DNA from: Microbacterium sp. MYb45
GTDB lineage: Bacteria; Actinomycetota; Actinomycetes; Actinomycetales; Microbacteriaceae
Reading direction: 5' to 3'
DNA: 64,000 nucleotides
Assembly (NCBI RefSeq): GCF_002979655.1
Contig: NZ_PCPG01000010.1
Coordinates: forward strand, 53,742 to 117,741
The position numbers and the translations under genes were made by a program. The notes beneath the pieces were generated by a model. It saw only the letters and a list, made by a program, of their open reading frames with translations, was not told the origin of the DNA and did no database searches. The number at the start of each line of letters is the position of its first letter. The stretch's first letter is position 1. Shown here in pieces: positions 9,590 to 18,007 of this stretch.

Positions 9590-10567
9590 ATGGACTTCGG
9601 AAGCATCTTCGGCAACACCGCCTCCTATCTCTTCAGCCCGACGACGATCGCCTACGCCCTGGCGGCGACCGGCCTCGCCGTGCACTTCGGCTACACCGGC
9701 CTGCTCAACTTCGGCATGGCCGCGTTCATGGCCATCGGCGGCTACGGCTACGCGATCTCCATCCTGACCTTCGGGTTCCCGTGGTGGGCGGGCGTCCTCG
9801 TCGGCATGCTGGGCGGCGCGGCATTCGCTCTGATCCTGGGTATCCCGACCCTGCGTCTTCGTGCTGACTACCTCGCCATCGCGACCATCGCCGCCGCCGA
9901 GGTGGTGCGGCTCATGTTCGTCACCGAGCTCTTCAAGGACTGGACGAACTCCGCCGGCGGACTCTCCGGGTACCACCAGAGCTTCCGCGACTCGAATCCC
10001 TTCCCACCGGGCACCTACGGCTTCGGCCCGTGGACCTACAACGCGACCGATCTGTGGGTGCGGGTCGTCGGACTGATCGCCCTCGTGATCGCCGTGCTCG
10101 TGGTCTGGGCGCTCATGCGCAGCCCATGGGGTCGGGTGCTCAAGGGCATCCGTGAGGACGAGGATGCGGTGCGCTCGCTCGGCAAGAACGTCTTCGCCTA
10201 CAAGATGCAGGCGCTCGTGGTCGGTGGTGTGATCGGCGCCGTCGGCGGCATCGTCTTCATCCTGCCGTCCGCGGTGATCCCCGGCAGCTACTCCACGTCG
10301 CTGACGTTCTTCCTGTGGACGATCCTCCTGCTCGGCGGCGCGGCCACCGTGCTCGGCCCGACGCTCGGCGCGGTGCTGTTCTGGGTGGTATTCGCCTTCC
10401 TCGGTGCGCTCCTCCCTGCCATGGCGAACGCCGGCTACCTGCCCATGTCCGGCGCACAGGCCGACGTCGTGCGGTACATCGTGATCGGCGTCGTGCTGAT
10501 GCTGATCGTCATTTTCCGCCCGCAGGGCATCCTCGGAAACAAGAGGGAGATGACCTTTGTCAAGTAA
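9590..10567 (+). CDS. livM: Branched-chain amino acid ABC transporter permease (LivM type)
   Basis: A 325-residue integral membrane protein, the second permease of the HAAT-type transporter. About eight to nine hydrophobic helices run through the sequence; family segments visible include GYTGLLNFGMAAFMAIGGY near residue 38, LRADYLAIATIA near 90 and the cytoplasmic coupling region GRVLKGIREDEDAVRSLGKN near 190, which contacts the ATPases. It begins three bases after livH with AAGGAAAGG upstream, and its end overlaps livG by 11 nt. Length is typical. Confidence 0.93.
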   Translation: MDFGSIFGNTASYLFSPTTIAYALAATGLAVHFGYTGLLNFGMAAFMAIGGYGYAISILTFGFPWWAGVLVGMLGGAAFALILGIPTLRLRADYLAIATIAAAEVVRLMFVTELFKDWTNSAGGLSGYHQSFRDSNPFPPGTYGFGPWTYNATDLWVRVVGLIALVIAVLVVWALMRSPWGRVLKGIREDEDAVRSLGKNVFAYKMQALVVGGVIGAVGGIVFILPSAVIPGSYSTSLTFFLWTILLLGGAATVLGPTLGAVLFWVVFAFLGALLPAMANAGYLPMSGAQADVVRYIVIGVVLMLIVIFRPQGILGNKREMTFVK

Positions 10568-11552
10568 TGACGACGCGGTGGTCACGCCCGCGAAGAGCAC
10601 GCCCCGCGCCAAGACCGGGGGCCTGGCCGCCGGTCCCGCCGCGCCCGGCGTCAAGAAGGTCGACCCGATCCTCATCGTCGATGCGGTGGAGCGCCGGTTC
10701 GGCGGTCTCACCGCGGTCGATGTCGACCACCTGGAGATCCCGCGCGGAGCCATCACGGCGCTGATCGGCCCGAACGGCGCCGGCAAGACGACCCTGTTCA
10801 ACCTGCTGTGCGGCTTCGACAAGCCGAACGCCGGCACCTGGTCGTTCGACGGGAAGAACCTCTCCGGCATCCCCTCGTTCAAGGTGGCGCGGATGGGACA
10901 GGTGCGCACCTTCCAGCTCACGAAGTCGCTGTCGCTGCTGACCGTGCTCGAGAACATGAAGCTCGGCGCGAAGGACCAGCGCGGCGAGGGCTTCTGGGCG
11001 GGGCTGTTCCCCTTCCTCTGGCGCAAGCAGGATCAGGAGATCGAGGCACGGGCGCACGAGCTGCTCACCCGCTTCAAGCTCGACGCCAAGGAGCAGGACT
11101 TCGCCGCATCACTCTCGGGCGGTCAGCGCAAGCTCCTCGAGATGGCCCGCGCGCTCATGAGCGATCCGACCCTGGTGATGCTCGACGAGCCCATGGCCGG
11201 CGTGAACCCCGCGCTCACACAGTCGCTGCTGGAGCACATCCTCGACCTCAAGGATCTGGGGATGACGGTGCTGTTCGTCGAGCACGACATGCACATGGTC
11301 CGCCACATCGCCGACTGGGTGGTCGTGATGGCCGAGGGCCGTGTCGTCGCCGAGGGCCCGCCCGACCAGGTCATGGAGGATCCGGCCGTCGTGGACGCCT
11401 ACCTGGGCGCACACCAGGACGTCGACCTCGGGGCCGTCACCGGTCGTCTTCCGGTGATCTCGGAAGAGGACGCGATCCGGATCCGGGAGCAGATCGAGAC
11501 CGAGGTCGAGGCCGAAGTCGAGGCCGAAGACGTCGAGGAGGAGAAGGCATGA
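10557..11552 (+). CDS. livG: Branched-chain amino acid ABC transporter ATP-binding protein (LivG type)
   Basis: A 331-residue ABC ATPase. Walker A GPNGAGKT is near residue 70, the signature LSGGQRKLLEMARAL near 188 and Walker B TLVMLDEP near 208, with the H-loop in VEHDMHMV. The N-terminus carries ~35 extra low-complexity residues and the C-terminus an acidic Glu/Val-rich tail (EVEAEVEAED), both beyond the usual ~255 residues of LivG. The best start is the TTG at 10557, seven bases after AGGGAG and overlapping livM; no ATG lies before the nucleotide fold. It powers the LivHM channel together with LivF. Confidence 0.92.
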   Translation: MSSNDDAVVTPAKSTPRAKTGGLAAGPAAPGVKKVDPILIVDAVERRFGGLTAVDVDHLEIPRGAITALIGPNGAGKTTLFNLLCGFDKPNAGTWSFDGKNLSGIPSFKVARMGQVRTFQLTKSLSLLTVLENMKLGAKDQRGEGFWAGLFPFLWRKQDQEIEARAHELLTRFKLDAKEQDFAASLSGGQRKLLEMARALMSDPTLVMLDEPMAGVNPALTQSLLEHILDLKDLGMTVLFVEHDMHMVRHIADWVVVMAEGRVVAEGPPDQVMEDPAVVDAYLGAHQDVDLGAVTGRLPVISEEDAIRIREQIETEVEAEVEAEDVEEEKA

Positions 11553-12340
11553 CCGACGCACCCGCCCCCACGCCCGCGCCAGCTCCCGCGGAGCGCAACG
11601 AGATCAAGAACGACGACGTGATCGTCGAGCTGACCGATGTGCACGCCGGATACCTGCCCGGGGTGAACATCCTCAACGGCGCGAACCTCGTGGCCCACAA
11701 AGGTGAGCTGATCGGCATCATCGGCCCGAACGGCGCCGGCAAGTCGACGCTGCTCAAGGCGATCTTCGGCATGGTCGAGATCCGCTCGGGCGATGTCACG
11801 GTGAAGGGCGAGAGCATCGTCGGGCTCAAGGCCGACAAGCTCGTGCGCCGTGGCGTGGCCTTCGTGCCGCAGACGAACAACGTGTTCCCGTCGCTCACGA
11901 TCCAGGAGAACCTGGAGATGGGGCTGTACCAGAACCCCAAGATCTTCGCCGAGCGCCTGGAGTTCGTCAGCAGCATCTTCGGCGAGTTGGGCAAGCGCCT
12001 GAAGCAGCGCGCAGGGTCGCTCTCGGGCGGCGAGCGACAGATGGTCGCCATGTCGCGGGCGCTGATGATGGATCCGTCGGTGCTGCTGCTCGACGAGCCG
12101 TCGGCTGGCCTCTCCCCCGTGCGTCAGGACGATGCCTTCATCCGCGTCTCCGACATCAACAAGGCGGGCGTGACGACGATCATGGTCGAGCAGAACGCGC
12201 GCCGCTGCCTGCAGATCTGCGACCGCGGCTATGTGCTCGATCAGGGTAAGGACGCCTACGAGGGCACCGGGCGCGAGCTGCTGAACGACCCCAAGGTCAT
12301 CGGCCTCTACCTCGGCACGCTCGGCACCGACGCCGCCTGA
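11549..12340 (+). CDS. livF: Branched-chain amino acid ABC transporter ATP-binding protein (LivF type)
   Basis: A 263-residue ABC ATPase, the second nucleotide-binding subunit. After an Ala/Pro-rich leader of ~20 residues it shows the LivF hallmark GYLPGVNILNG, Walker A GPNGAGKS near residue 65, signature LSGGERQMVAMSRALM near 155 and Walker B VLLLDEPSAGLSP. It overlaps livG by 4 nt (ATGA) and is the last gene of the operon, followed by a hairpin at 12353-12382. Usual family length is ~235-240, so the leader accounts for the extra residues. Confidence 0.94.
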   Translation: MTDAPAPTPAPAPAERNEIKNDDVIVELTDVHAGYLPGVNILNGANLVAHKGELIGIIGPNGAGKSTLLKAIFGMVEIRSGDVTVKGESIVGLKADKLVRRGVAFVPQTNNVFPSLTIQENLEMGLYQNPKIFAERLEFVSSIFGELGKRLKQRAGSLSGGERQMVAMSRALMMDPSVLLLDEPSAGLSPVRQDDAFIRVSDINKAGVTTIMVEQNARRCLQICDRGYVLDQGKDAYEGTGRELLNDPKVIGLYLGTLGTDAA

Positions 12341-12352
12341 GCGCGTCACGCG

Positions 12353-12382
12353 GGAGGGGGATGCCACGCGGCATCCCCCTCC
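12353..12382 (+). terminator. livHMGF terminator hairpin with GGATGC cap
   Basis: Perfect 13-bp inverted repeat with loop ACGC, 12 bases past the livF stop. GGATGCC/GGCATCC closes the loop; there is no U-tract. Confidence 0.72.
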
Positions 12383-12422
12383 TGCGTGCATGGCGGGCAT
12401 CCGTCGCCTCTCGGCGCGAGCG

Positions 12423-12496
12423 TCCGTCGGGAGTTCGTGCATCCGTCGGGTCCTCGCCCGGCGTTTCTCCCGACATCCGTGCGAGCTCCCGACGGA
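12423..12496. repeat. Long imperfect inverted repeat between convergent liv transcripts
   Basis: TCCGTCGGGAG at 12423-12433 pairs with CTCCCGACGGA at 12486-12496, the stem continues inward with wobble pairs, and a second stem pairs 12445-12450 with 12469-12474. It lies between the terminators of livF and livK. It could be an old terminator, a structured RNA or a DNA-level repeat; no function is assigned. Confidence 0.45.
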
Positions 12497-12528
12497 TGAA
12501 CCGGGACGGGACGGGGCGGGGACGACGA

Positions 12529-12557
12529 AGGCCCCGGATGCTGAGCATCCGGGGCCT
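12529..12557 (-). terminator. livK terminator hairpin with GGATGC cap
   Basis: Perfect 13-bp inverted repeat with a TGA loop, 12 bases beyond the livK stop on the minus strand. GGATGC/GCATCC closes the loop; no U-tract. Confidence 0.72.
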
Positions 12558-12568
12558 CGTCTGTGCGC

Positions 12569-13822
12569 TTACTTGAGGCGCGTGGTGGTGTTGTCGGCGC
12601 CGAACTCGTAGACGCCGATCGCGGCGCCCTTCGGGTCGTTGTTCTCGTCGAACGTGATCTCGCCGGAGAGGCCGTCGTAGTCCGCCGTGCCGCCGCCGTT
12701 GATGATGTCGGCGCACTCGGCGTACGTGGTGCACTTCTCGCCCTCGTCGCCACCGCCGGACACGGTGCCCATCTGCTCGGCCATGTCGGCGCCCTCGACG
12801 GAGCCGGCAGCCAGAGCCGACAGCGCCATGAGGATGACGGCGTCGTAGGCCTCAGCCGAGTAGGTCACGGCGTCGATCGGGTCGTTGCCGTCGGCGGTCC
12901 AGACCTCGTTGAGCTGGTCGAGGAAGTCCTGCGGCAGCTCAGCGCCGGCGCGGGTGCCCTTCGAGCCCTCGAGGTTGACCGAGACGTCGGTGCCCCAGTC
13001 CTTCAGGTTGCCGTCGACGAGGTACAGCGAACCCGTGTCGACGCCGGCGTTGCCGAGCAGCGGCGCGATGGTCGCGAACTGGTCGTACGAGACGACCGCG
13101 ACGGCGTCGGGCTTGGCGGCCGCGATCTCGGAGACCTGAGCGTTGAACTGGCCGTCGCCCTGGTTGAACGATGCATCCGCGACGACCTCGCCGCCGGTGC
13201 CCTCGAACGTCGACTTGATGGCTTCGAACAGGCCCGTGCCGTAGGGGTCGTTCTGGTAGATGATGCCGAGGGTCTTGTGACCGTCTTCAGCGATCTGGTT
13301 GCCGAGGACCTCGCCCTGCAGGTTGTCGCTCGGTGCCGTGCGGAAGTACAGCGGGTTGATGCCCGAGAAGTCCGGCGACGTGTTCGACGGCGAGACGGTG
13401 AGGATACCCGCGCCGGCGTTGCCGTCGAGGATGAGCTTGGTGACGCTCGACGACGCGGCGCCGACCATCGCGGTGATGCCCTCGTTCTGGAGGTTGGTGA
13501 TCGAGGTCTCGTACGCCTTGTTGTCGAGGTCACCCTCGTCGGCGGTGGTGAGGTCGATGGTCACGCCGGCGTCGGCCTCGTTGATCTCGTTGACAGCCAG
13601 CTGGACGCCGGCTTCCATCGGAGCGCCGAGGAAGGCGAGCGAGCCGGTCGCGGGAAGCAGCGAGCCGAGCTTGAGCGTCAGATCGACGGCCGGCTTCTCA
13701 CCACCCTCGCTGGGCTCAGCGTTCGGCGTGCTGCTGCAGCCGGCGATGACGATGGCGGATGCGCTGATCAAAGCGATCCCTGCGAAGACCTTCGCGGTGC
13801 GCGAACCCTTCATTGCGTTCAT
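12569..13822 (-). CDS. livK: Branched-chain amino acid ABC transporter substrate-binding lipoprotein (LivK type)
   Basis: A 417-residue exported lipoprotein. Positively charged N-terminus, hydrophobic core and lipobox IVIAGC give a lipidated Cys at residue 29, followed by a Ser/Glu/Pro-rich linker and a type I periplasmic-binding fold with the typical opening KLGSLLPATGSLAFLGAPMEAG, VAASSSVT-type ligand pocket and SPDFSGI segments. It captures amino acids at the outer membrane face and delivers them to LivHM. The ATG at 13822 has AGGGAG upstream; an ATG three codons later is an alternative. It is convergent to livHMGF rather than in the operon, so it can be expressed separately and at higher level. 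Confidence 0.93.
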   Translation of the reverse strand: MNAMKGSRTAKVFAGIALISASAIVIAGCSSTPNAEPSEGGEKPAVDLTLKLGSLLPATGSLAFLGAPMEAGVQLAVNEINEADAGVTIDLTTADEGDLDNKAYETSITNLQNEGITAMVGAASSSVTKLILDGNAGAGILTVSPSNTSPDFSGINPLYFRTAPSDNLQGEVLGNQIAEDGHKTLGIIYQNDPYGTGLFEAIKSTFEGTGGEVVADASFNQGDGQFNAQVSEIAAAKPDAVAVVSYDQFATIAPLLGNAGVDTGSLYLVDGNLKDWGTDVSVNLEGSKGTRAGAELPQDFLDQLNEVWTADGNDPIDAVTYSAEAYDAVILMALSALAAGSVEGADMAEQMGTVSGGGDEGEKCTTYAECADIINGGGTADYDGLSGEITFDENNDPKGAAIGVYEFGADNTTTRLK

Positions 13823-13966
13823 GGTGCTCCCTTGCGTAACTGAACGTGGATTGTGACCACGGGCGGGTGCTCTAACACTAGGGCGTGATACCCGTCCACA
13901 GGGGGTGCAAGTATCTCGGTGCGTTAACGATCCGACACCGGGATTCCGGGCCGGAGAACCGCGGGT

Positions 13967-14899
13967 TCAGACGAGTTCGGGCGGGGCGACCCGGCGCCCT
14001 CGGCGGGCGGCGATCAGCAGGTCGACGACGAAGACGCCGATCGCGATCCACACGATGACGAACCCCGCCAAGCGCTCCGGCGGCATGGGCTCGTGCAGGA
14101 TCGCGACGCCGATGAGGAACTGCATCACCGGGGTGATGAACTGGATCATCCCGATCACCGTGAGGTTGATCCGACGGGTTCCCGCCGCGAACAGCAGCAG
14201 GGGCACGGCCGTCGCCACACCGGCGAAGGCCAGCAGCACCGCGTGCACCCAGCCGTTGCCGCCCATCGTGATGCCGGCGGGAGTCGTCGCGACCACGATC
14301 AGCTGCACGACGGCGATCGGGATCAGCCAGAACGATTCGAGGGTGAGACCGCTGACGGCGTCCACCGCCGGACCGATCTTCTTCTTGATGAGCCCGTAGA
14401 CACCGAACGACGCGGTCAACGAGAGCGCGATCCACGGGAAGGCGCGGTAGGCCACGATGATCACGACGACCGCGATCGCGGCGATGGCGATCGCGGCCCA
14501 CTGCAGCCTGCGGATGCGCTCTTTCAAGACGAAGACGCCCAGCAGCACGGTGGTGATGGGGTTGATGAAGTAGCCCAGACTCGTCTCGACCACGTTGTCG
14601 CTGAGGGTTCCGATGAGGAACACCTGCCAGTTGATGTAGATCAGGAGGCCGGCGAGCGCGGTCCAGCCCAGCAGTTTCGGCTGCCGCAGGATCACACCGA
14701 ACGGCGCCCAGCCGCGCGTGACCGTGAGCAGCAGGATGCAGAAGACGAACGACAGCAGCACCCGCCACGCGACGACCTCCCATGGACCGGTCGGCACCAG
14801 GAGGAGGAAGTAGAGCGGGAGCACGCCCCAGAGGAGGTAAGCGGCTCCGGCGTAGGCGACTCCGGCGGTCTGCGTTGCGCGGGTCGTCTCGGGGGTCAC
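13967..14899 (-). CDS. rarD: RarD-type EamA-family transporter
   Basis: A 310-residue protein with ten predicted transmembrane helices made of two EamA repeats. Family hallmarks are GAAYLLWGVLPLYFLLLVP at the start, WRVLLSFVF, the segment INWQVFLIGTLSDNVVETSLGYFINPI and GMIQFITPVMQFLIGV near the C-terminus. RarD proteins are drug/metabolite superfamily exporters originally linked to chloramphenicol sensitivity; the physiological substrate is not established. The start is a GTG exactly six bases after TAGTGT with no ribosome site, so a leaderless mRNA is likely. Confidence 0.9.
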   Translation of the reverse strand: MTPETTRATQTAGVAYAGAAYLLWGVLPLYFLLLVPTGPWEVVAWRVLLSFVFCILLLTVTRGWAPFGVILRQPKLLGWTALAGLLIYINWQVFLIGTLSDNVVETSLGYFINPITTVLLGVFVLKERIRRLQWAAIAIAAIAVVVIIVAYRAFPWIALSLTASFGVYGLIKKKIGPAVDAVSGLTLESFWLIPIAVVQLIVVATTPAGITMGGNGWVHAVLLAFAGVATAVPLLLFAAGTRRINLTVIGMIQFITPVMQFLIGVAILHEPMPPERLAGFVIVWIAIGVFVVDLLIAARRGRRVAPPELV

Positions 14900-14905
14900 C
14901 GCACA

Positions 14906-14911
14906 ACACTA
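14906..14911 (-). promoter_or_regulatory. -10 element of leaderless rarD
   Basis: TAGTGT lies six bases before the GTG start at 14899 on the minus strand, with no Shine-Dalgarno sequence between; it decides the start codon. Confidence 0.55.
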
Positions 14912-14994
14912 TGCCCGCGTCGGAGGCCCGGAGAGCGGCGGCCCGTCGCCGCGCGGAGATCGGCAGGAATCGGATGCCTGATGGCGGGATGCAG

Positions 14995-15030
14995 AAGGGG
15001 GCTCGGATGCCGAAGCATCCGAGCCCCCTT
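14995..15030 (-). terminator. groES terminator hairpin with GGATGC cap
   Basis: Perfect 16-bp inverted repeat with a CGAA tetraloop, 51 bases beyond the groES stop. GGATGC/GCATCC closes the loop; there is no long U-tract, though the minus transcript starts the stem with AAGG and ends CCTT. Confidence 0.8.
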
Positions 15031-15081
15031 CGAGGACCTGGGCACCACCTCTTCGAGAGGGGCGGAACCCGGTTCCGCAGA

Positions 15082-15378
15082 TCAGCGGACGACGACCGCC
15101 AGGACGTCGCGAGCGGACAGGACGAGGTACTCGTCTGCGCCGAACTTGACCTCGGTGCCGCCGTACTTGCTGTACAGGACACGGTCGCCGACAGCGACGT
15201 CGATCGGAACGCGGTTGCCGTTGTCGTCGATGCGGCCGGGGCCGACGGCCACGACCTCGCCCTCCTGGGGCTTCTCCTTGGCGGTGTCGGGGATGACCAG
15301 GCCACTCGCGGTGGTCTGCTCGGCCTCGACCTGCTGGATGACGATGCGGTCTTCGAGCGGCTTGATGGAAACCGACAC
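15082..15378 (-). CDS. groES: 10-kDa co-chaperonin GroES
   Basis: A 98-residue GroES, the heptameric lid that caps the GroEL folding chamber in the cytoplasm. Visible are [11 protein letters not shown] at the start, the mobile-loop region [21 protein letters not shown] (the substrate-gated contact to GroEL), VAVGPGR and [12 protein letters not shown]. Length is typical. It is not followed by groEL: a strong terminator and then rarD lie downstream, so the chaperonin gene must be elsewhere. Two CIRCE operators upstream show HrcA-type heat-shock repression. Confidence 0.97.
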   Translation of the reverse strand: MSVSIKPLEDRIVIQQVEAEQTTASGLVIPDTAKEKPQEGEVVAVGPGRIDDNGNRVPIDVAVGDRVLYSKYGGTEVKFGADEYLVLSARDVLAVVVR

Positions 15379-15418
15379 GGTCTACCTCTTCTTTCTTGAC
15401 ACTGACACGAAAGACTTG

Positions 15419-15445
15419 TTCGCACTCTCAACCCGAGAGTGCTAA
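15419..15445 (-). promoter_or_regulatory. CIRCE operator 1 of groES
   Basis: Inverted repeat with arms of nine bases separated by exactly nine bases. The right arm is GAGTGCTAA, and the left arm differs from the consensus TTAGCACTC at one position (TTCGCACTC). This is the classical HrcA binding site, 41 bases upstream of groES. Confidence 0.9.
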
Positions 15446-15463
15446 TCCAGTCTATGCGCTGGG

Positions 15464-15490
15464 CTGGCACTCATGCAATGCGAGTGCCAA
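15464..15490 (-). promoter_or_regulatory. CIRCE operator 2 of groES (degenerate)
   Basis: A second 9-N9-9 inverted repeat with core GGCACTC/GAGTGCC, 18 bases past the first. It differs from consensus at the outer positions but keeps symmetry and spacing, so double HrcA operators are likely. Confidence 0.75.
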
Positions 15491-15523
15491 CGCACGCCGT
15501 GATTCAGTGATGCGAGCGGGAAT

Positions 15524-15529
15524 TAGGCT
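15524..15529 (+). promoter_or_regulatory. -10 element of leaderless methyltransferase gene
   Basis: TAGGCT six bases before the GTG at 15536. The same hexamer, at the same distance, precedes csrA, acpS and the gene at 63875. Confidence 0.55.
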
Positions 15530-15535
15530 GAGGAC

Positions 15536-16747
15536 GTGGAGATGTCCGAGCTGCGTGCCCTGCTGACCCCCGCCGGTCTCGAACTGCTCGACACGGTCGG
15601 GACGATCGGGTCGACCGCCGACGTCGCCCGCGCCGTGTCACGGCTGCGTGCCGCCGGGCACTCCCCCGAGCTGGTCTCGGCGGTGGTCGGCCAGGCGCAC
15701 CTGCGGTCCAAGGCGTCGGCGAAGTTCGGCCCCTTCGCCGCGCGGATGCTGTTCACCCGAGCCGGGCTCGAGCAGGCGACGCGGCTCGGTGTGGCCGCAC
15801 GACACGCCCAGCGGATGCGCAGCGCGGGGTTCACCACCGTTGCCGACCTCGGCTGCGGGATCGGCGGCGACGCCCTCGCGTTCGCCGGAGCCGGACTCGA
15901 TGTGCTCGCCGTCGATGCCGACGAGGTCACCGCCGCCATCGCGGCCTACAACCTCGCGCCCTTCGGAGAGGGCGCGGTGGTTCGGCACAGCACGGCGGAA
16001 GACGCCTTCGAGGGCGCGGAGGCTTCGAACGCACGCGCGATCTGGATGGATCCCGCCCGGCGCACCTCCGGGCACAGTGAGACCCGCCGCGTCTCTGCAG
16101 ACGACTACTCCCCCTCGCTGGACTGGGCGTTCGACGTCGCCGCGCGCGTGCCGACGGGCATCAAGCTCGGCCCCGCACACGACCGCGACGCCCTTCCCGC
16201 CGACGCCGAGGCGCAGTGGGTGAGCGCCGACGGCAGCGTCGTCGAGCTCGTCGTTTGGAGCGGCGCCCTCGCCCGAGAAGGCGTGCGACGTTCGGCGCTC
16301 GTGATCCGCGGCGACCGATCGCACGAGATGACCGCACCGGCCGACGTGGCCGATGAGCCCGTGCGCGAGCTCGGCGCCTTCGTGCACGAGCCGGACGGCG
16401 CCGTGATCCGCGCCCGCCTGATCGGCGATGTGGCCCGGAGCCTCGATGCCGGGATGCTCGACGAGCACATCGCCTATCTCACCTCGGATGCCGCGCTGAC
16501 GAGCCCGTTCGTGCAGTCGTTCCGCGTGCGCGAGACCCTGCCCGCCAACCCCAAGGCGATCAACGCCGCTCTCAAGGCGCACGGCGTCGGTCGCATCGAG
16601 ATCAAGAAGCGCGGTGTCGACATCGACCCTGCGGCGTTCCGGAAGAAGCTCACGCTGCGCGGTGATCAGGAGGCCACGCTGATCCTCGCGCGTATCGGCG
16701 ATCAGCGGCGGGCGATCCTCGCCGATCGGGTTCCGGCCGCGAGCTGA
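15536..16747 (+). CDS. Class I SAM-dependent methyltransferase with THUMP-like C-terminal domain
   Basis: A 403-residue protein. A helical N-terminus precedes a Rossmann methyltransferase core: motif I VADLGCGIGGDALAF near residue 102 binds SAM, VDADE near 125 is the acidic ribose contact, and WMDPARR near 165 takes the place of the catalytic loop. The C-terminal ~100 residues (LPANPKAINAALKAHGVGRIEIKKRG onward) match the THUMP-like domain found in this actinobacterial family, suggesting an RNA substrate. Target is unknown. The GTG at 15536 is placed by the TAGGCT element; an in-frame ATG two codons later is an alternative. Divergent from groES. Confidence 0.82.
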   Translation: MEMSELRALLTPAGLELLDTVGTIGSTADVARAVSRLRAAGHSPELVSAVVGQAHLRSKASAKFGPFAARMLFTRAGLEQATRLGVAARHAQRMRSAGFTTVADLGCGIGGDALAFAGAGLDVLAVDADEVTAAIAAYNLAPFGEGAVVRHSTAEDAFEGAEASNARAIWMDPARRTSGHSETRRVSADDYSPSLDWAFDVAARVPTGIKLGPAHDRDALPADAEAQWVSADGSVVELVVWSGALAREGVRRSALVIRGDRSHEMTAPADVADEPVRELGAFVHEPDGAVIRARLIGDVARSLDAGMLDEHIAYLTSDAALTSPFVQSFRVRETLPANPKAINAALKAHGVGRIEIKKRGVDIDPAAFRKKLTLRGDQEATLILARIGDQRRAILADRVPAAS

Positions 16748-16768
16748 TCGCGACCCGCCCCGCCGGGG

Positions 16769-18007
16769 TCAGCCGTCGTCGCCCGGGTCCTGGAGCTCGA
16801 TCCGCCCGCCCGGCGACAGCTGGATCATCAAGGGGTCATCCACCGCATCGGACACCTCGTCCACGCCATCGGGCGCTGCGGAGTCGACGGAGACAGTCAG
16901 GTACGGCGTCTGCTGGTTCGTGAACTGCAGGTCCAACGCCGCGGTCGCGACCCGCGCACCCGAGGGGTCGACGGTCTCGAGTTTCACAGTGAGGCCCTCC
17001 GCGAACGCGGTCTCGAAGCCCTTGCAGACGACCGGCCCGGCGGCATCCACGATCAGGCACCGCTCGGTGGCGCCCTGTTCCGACAGCCGATCCCCCAGCC
17101 ACACCGGCGCGTCCCGGAAGACACCGACGAGCGAGAGACCGAGCTCGAACCCCTCCGTCGTCAGCGATTCCGCCCGGTCGCGCACGTCTTCGGGGAACTG
17201 GGCCAGGAGCGAATCGACCCCGCCCCACCGTTGGATCGCGACCAGCGGCTCCCCCGCTGTCGAGAGGAGCATCGTGGCCTGGATGATGTCGGAGCCCGTC
17301 TCCCCCGGGAGCGACAATGACGCCGACAGTCCGCGCTCCGACTCCTCCGCGGCGAGACAGTTCGTCTGCGACTGCACGCCGACGTCGAGGACCAGGCAGG
17401 CGGCCGATCCCTCGTCCTTCGTCGCGTACCAGACGAGGGCATCACCATCCTGCGCGACCGCGCGGACCGAACCGGGATCGAACGCCTCGGTGACCAGCTC
17501 TCCGAGGCGCTGCTGCTGCTCCGCCGTCAGCGGGATGCCGCCGGCTCGCGGCGCGAACAGCCCCCAGCCGATGCCGACGCCGAGCGCGAGCAGGACGGCG
17601 GACACGGCGACCAGCGTCGCCACCACCTGCCGGCGCATCGAGCCTCGAGCCGGGGTCGGGGGCGTCGGCTGCGGCGTCGGCGATGCCTGCGCATCCGGAG
17701 CACGCTGCGTGAGCGCTGCGGAGGGAACCTCGGCCGCGTCAGAGGCCGTGTTCGCCGCGAACGCTTCGTCGACGGGCCCGATCGCCACCTCTGTCTGGTC
17801 CCGCCTCATGGATCCGCCGCCGCCGTCGGTACCGTGGCCGGCCTCCGACCGCTCCGGGGACGCGGCCGCGGCGTGCGAGCGACGCGAATCCTCGAGCGCG
17901 CGCAGCCGCTGCGATTCCGTTGCGGTCAGCAGCCCTCCTCGGCCGTAGGCCTTCCGCTGCAGTGCCCGTAGCTCTTCGGCCTCAGTCTCCGACGGCACCC
18001 GAGGCAT
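16769..18007 (-). CDS. Single-pass membrane protein with paired extracytoplasmic Cys motifs (paralog B)
   Basis: A 412-residue protein of no family I recognise. The N-terminal ~40 residues (EELRALQRKAYGR then LTATESQRLRALED) are shared almost motif for motif with the upstream neighbour; a long Pro/Ala/Ser linker follows, then one membrane helix near residues 128-150 and an extracytoplasmic region. That region carries two copies of a motif, VWYATKD...CLVLD...C and VWLGD...CLIVD...C, each with a Cys pair about 10-16 residues apart. It overlaps the preceding paralog by 26 nt and ends the tsaB operon. The ATG at 18007 follows GGGAGGGAG closely. Function unknown. Confidence 0.7.
   Translation of the reverse strand: MPRVPSETEAEELRALQRKAYGRGGLLTATESQRLRALEDSRRSHAAAASPERSEAGHGTDGGGGSMRRDQTEVAIGPVDEAFAANTASDAAEVPSAALTQRAPDAQASPTPQPTPPTPARGSMRRQVVATLVAVSAVLLALGVGIGWGLFAPRAGGIPLTAEQQQRLGELVTEAFDPGSVRAVAQDGDALVWYATKDEGSAACLVLDVGVQSQTNCLAAEESERGLSASLSLPGETGSDIIQATMLLSTAGEPLVAIQRWGGVDSLLAQFPEDVRDRAESLTTEGFELGLSLVGVFRDAPVWLGDRLSEQGATERCLIVDAAGPVVCKGFETAFAEGLTVKLETVDPSGARVATAALDLQFTNQQTPYLTVSVDSAAPDGVDEVSDAVDDPLMIQLSPGGRIELQDPGDDG

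Noticed and set aside
8333..11026. A very long open frame (897 codons) on the minus strand across livHMG
   Set aside because: It is antisense to three clear transporter genes, has His/Arg/Glu/Asp-rich composition without any domain, and arises because stop codons are rare in high-GC DNA.
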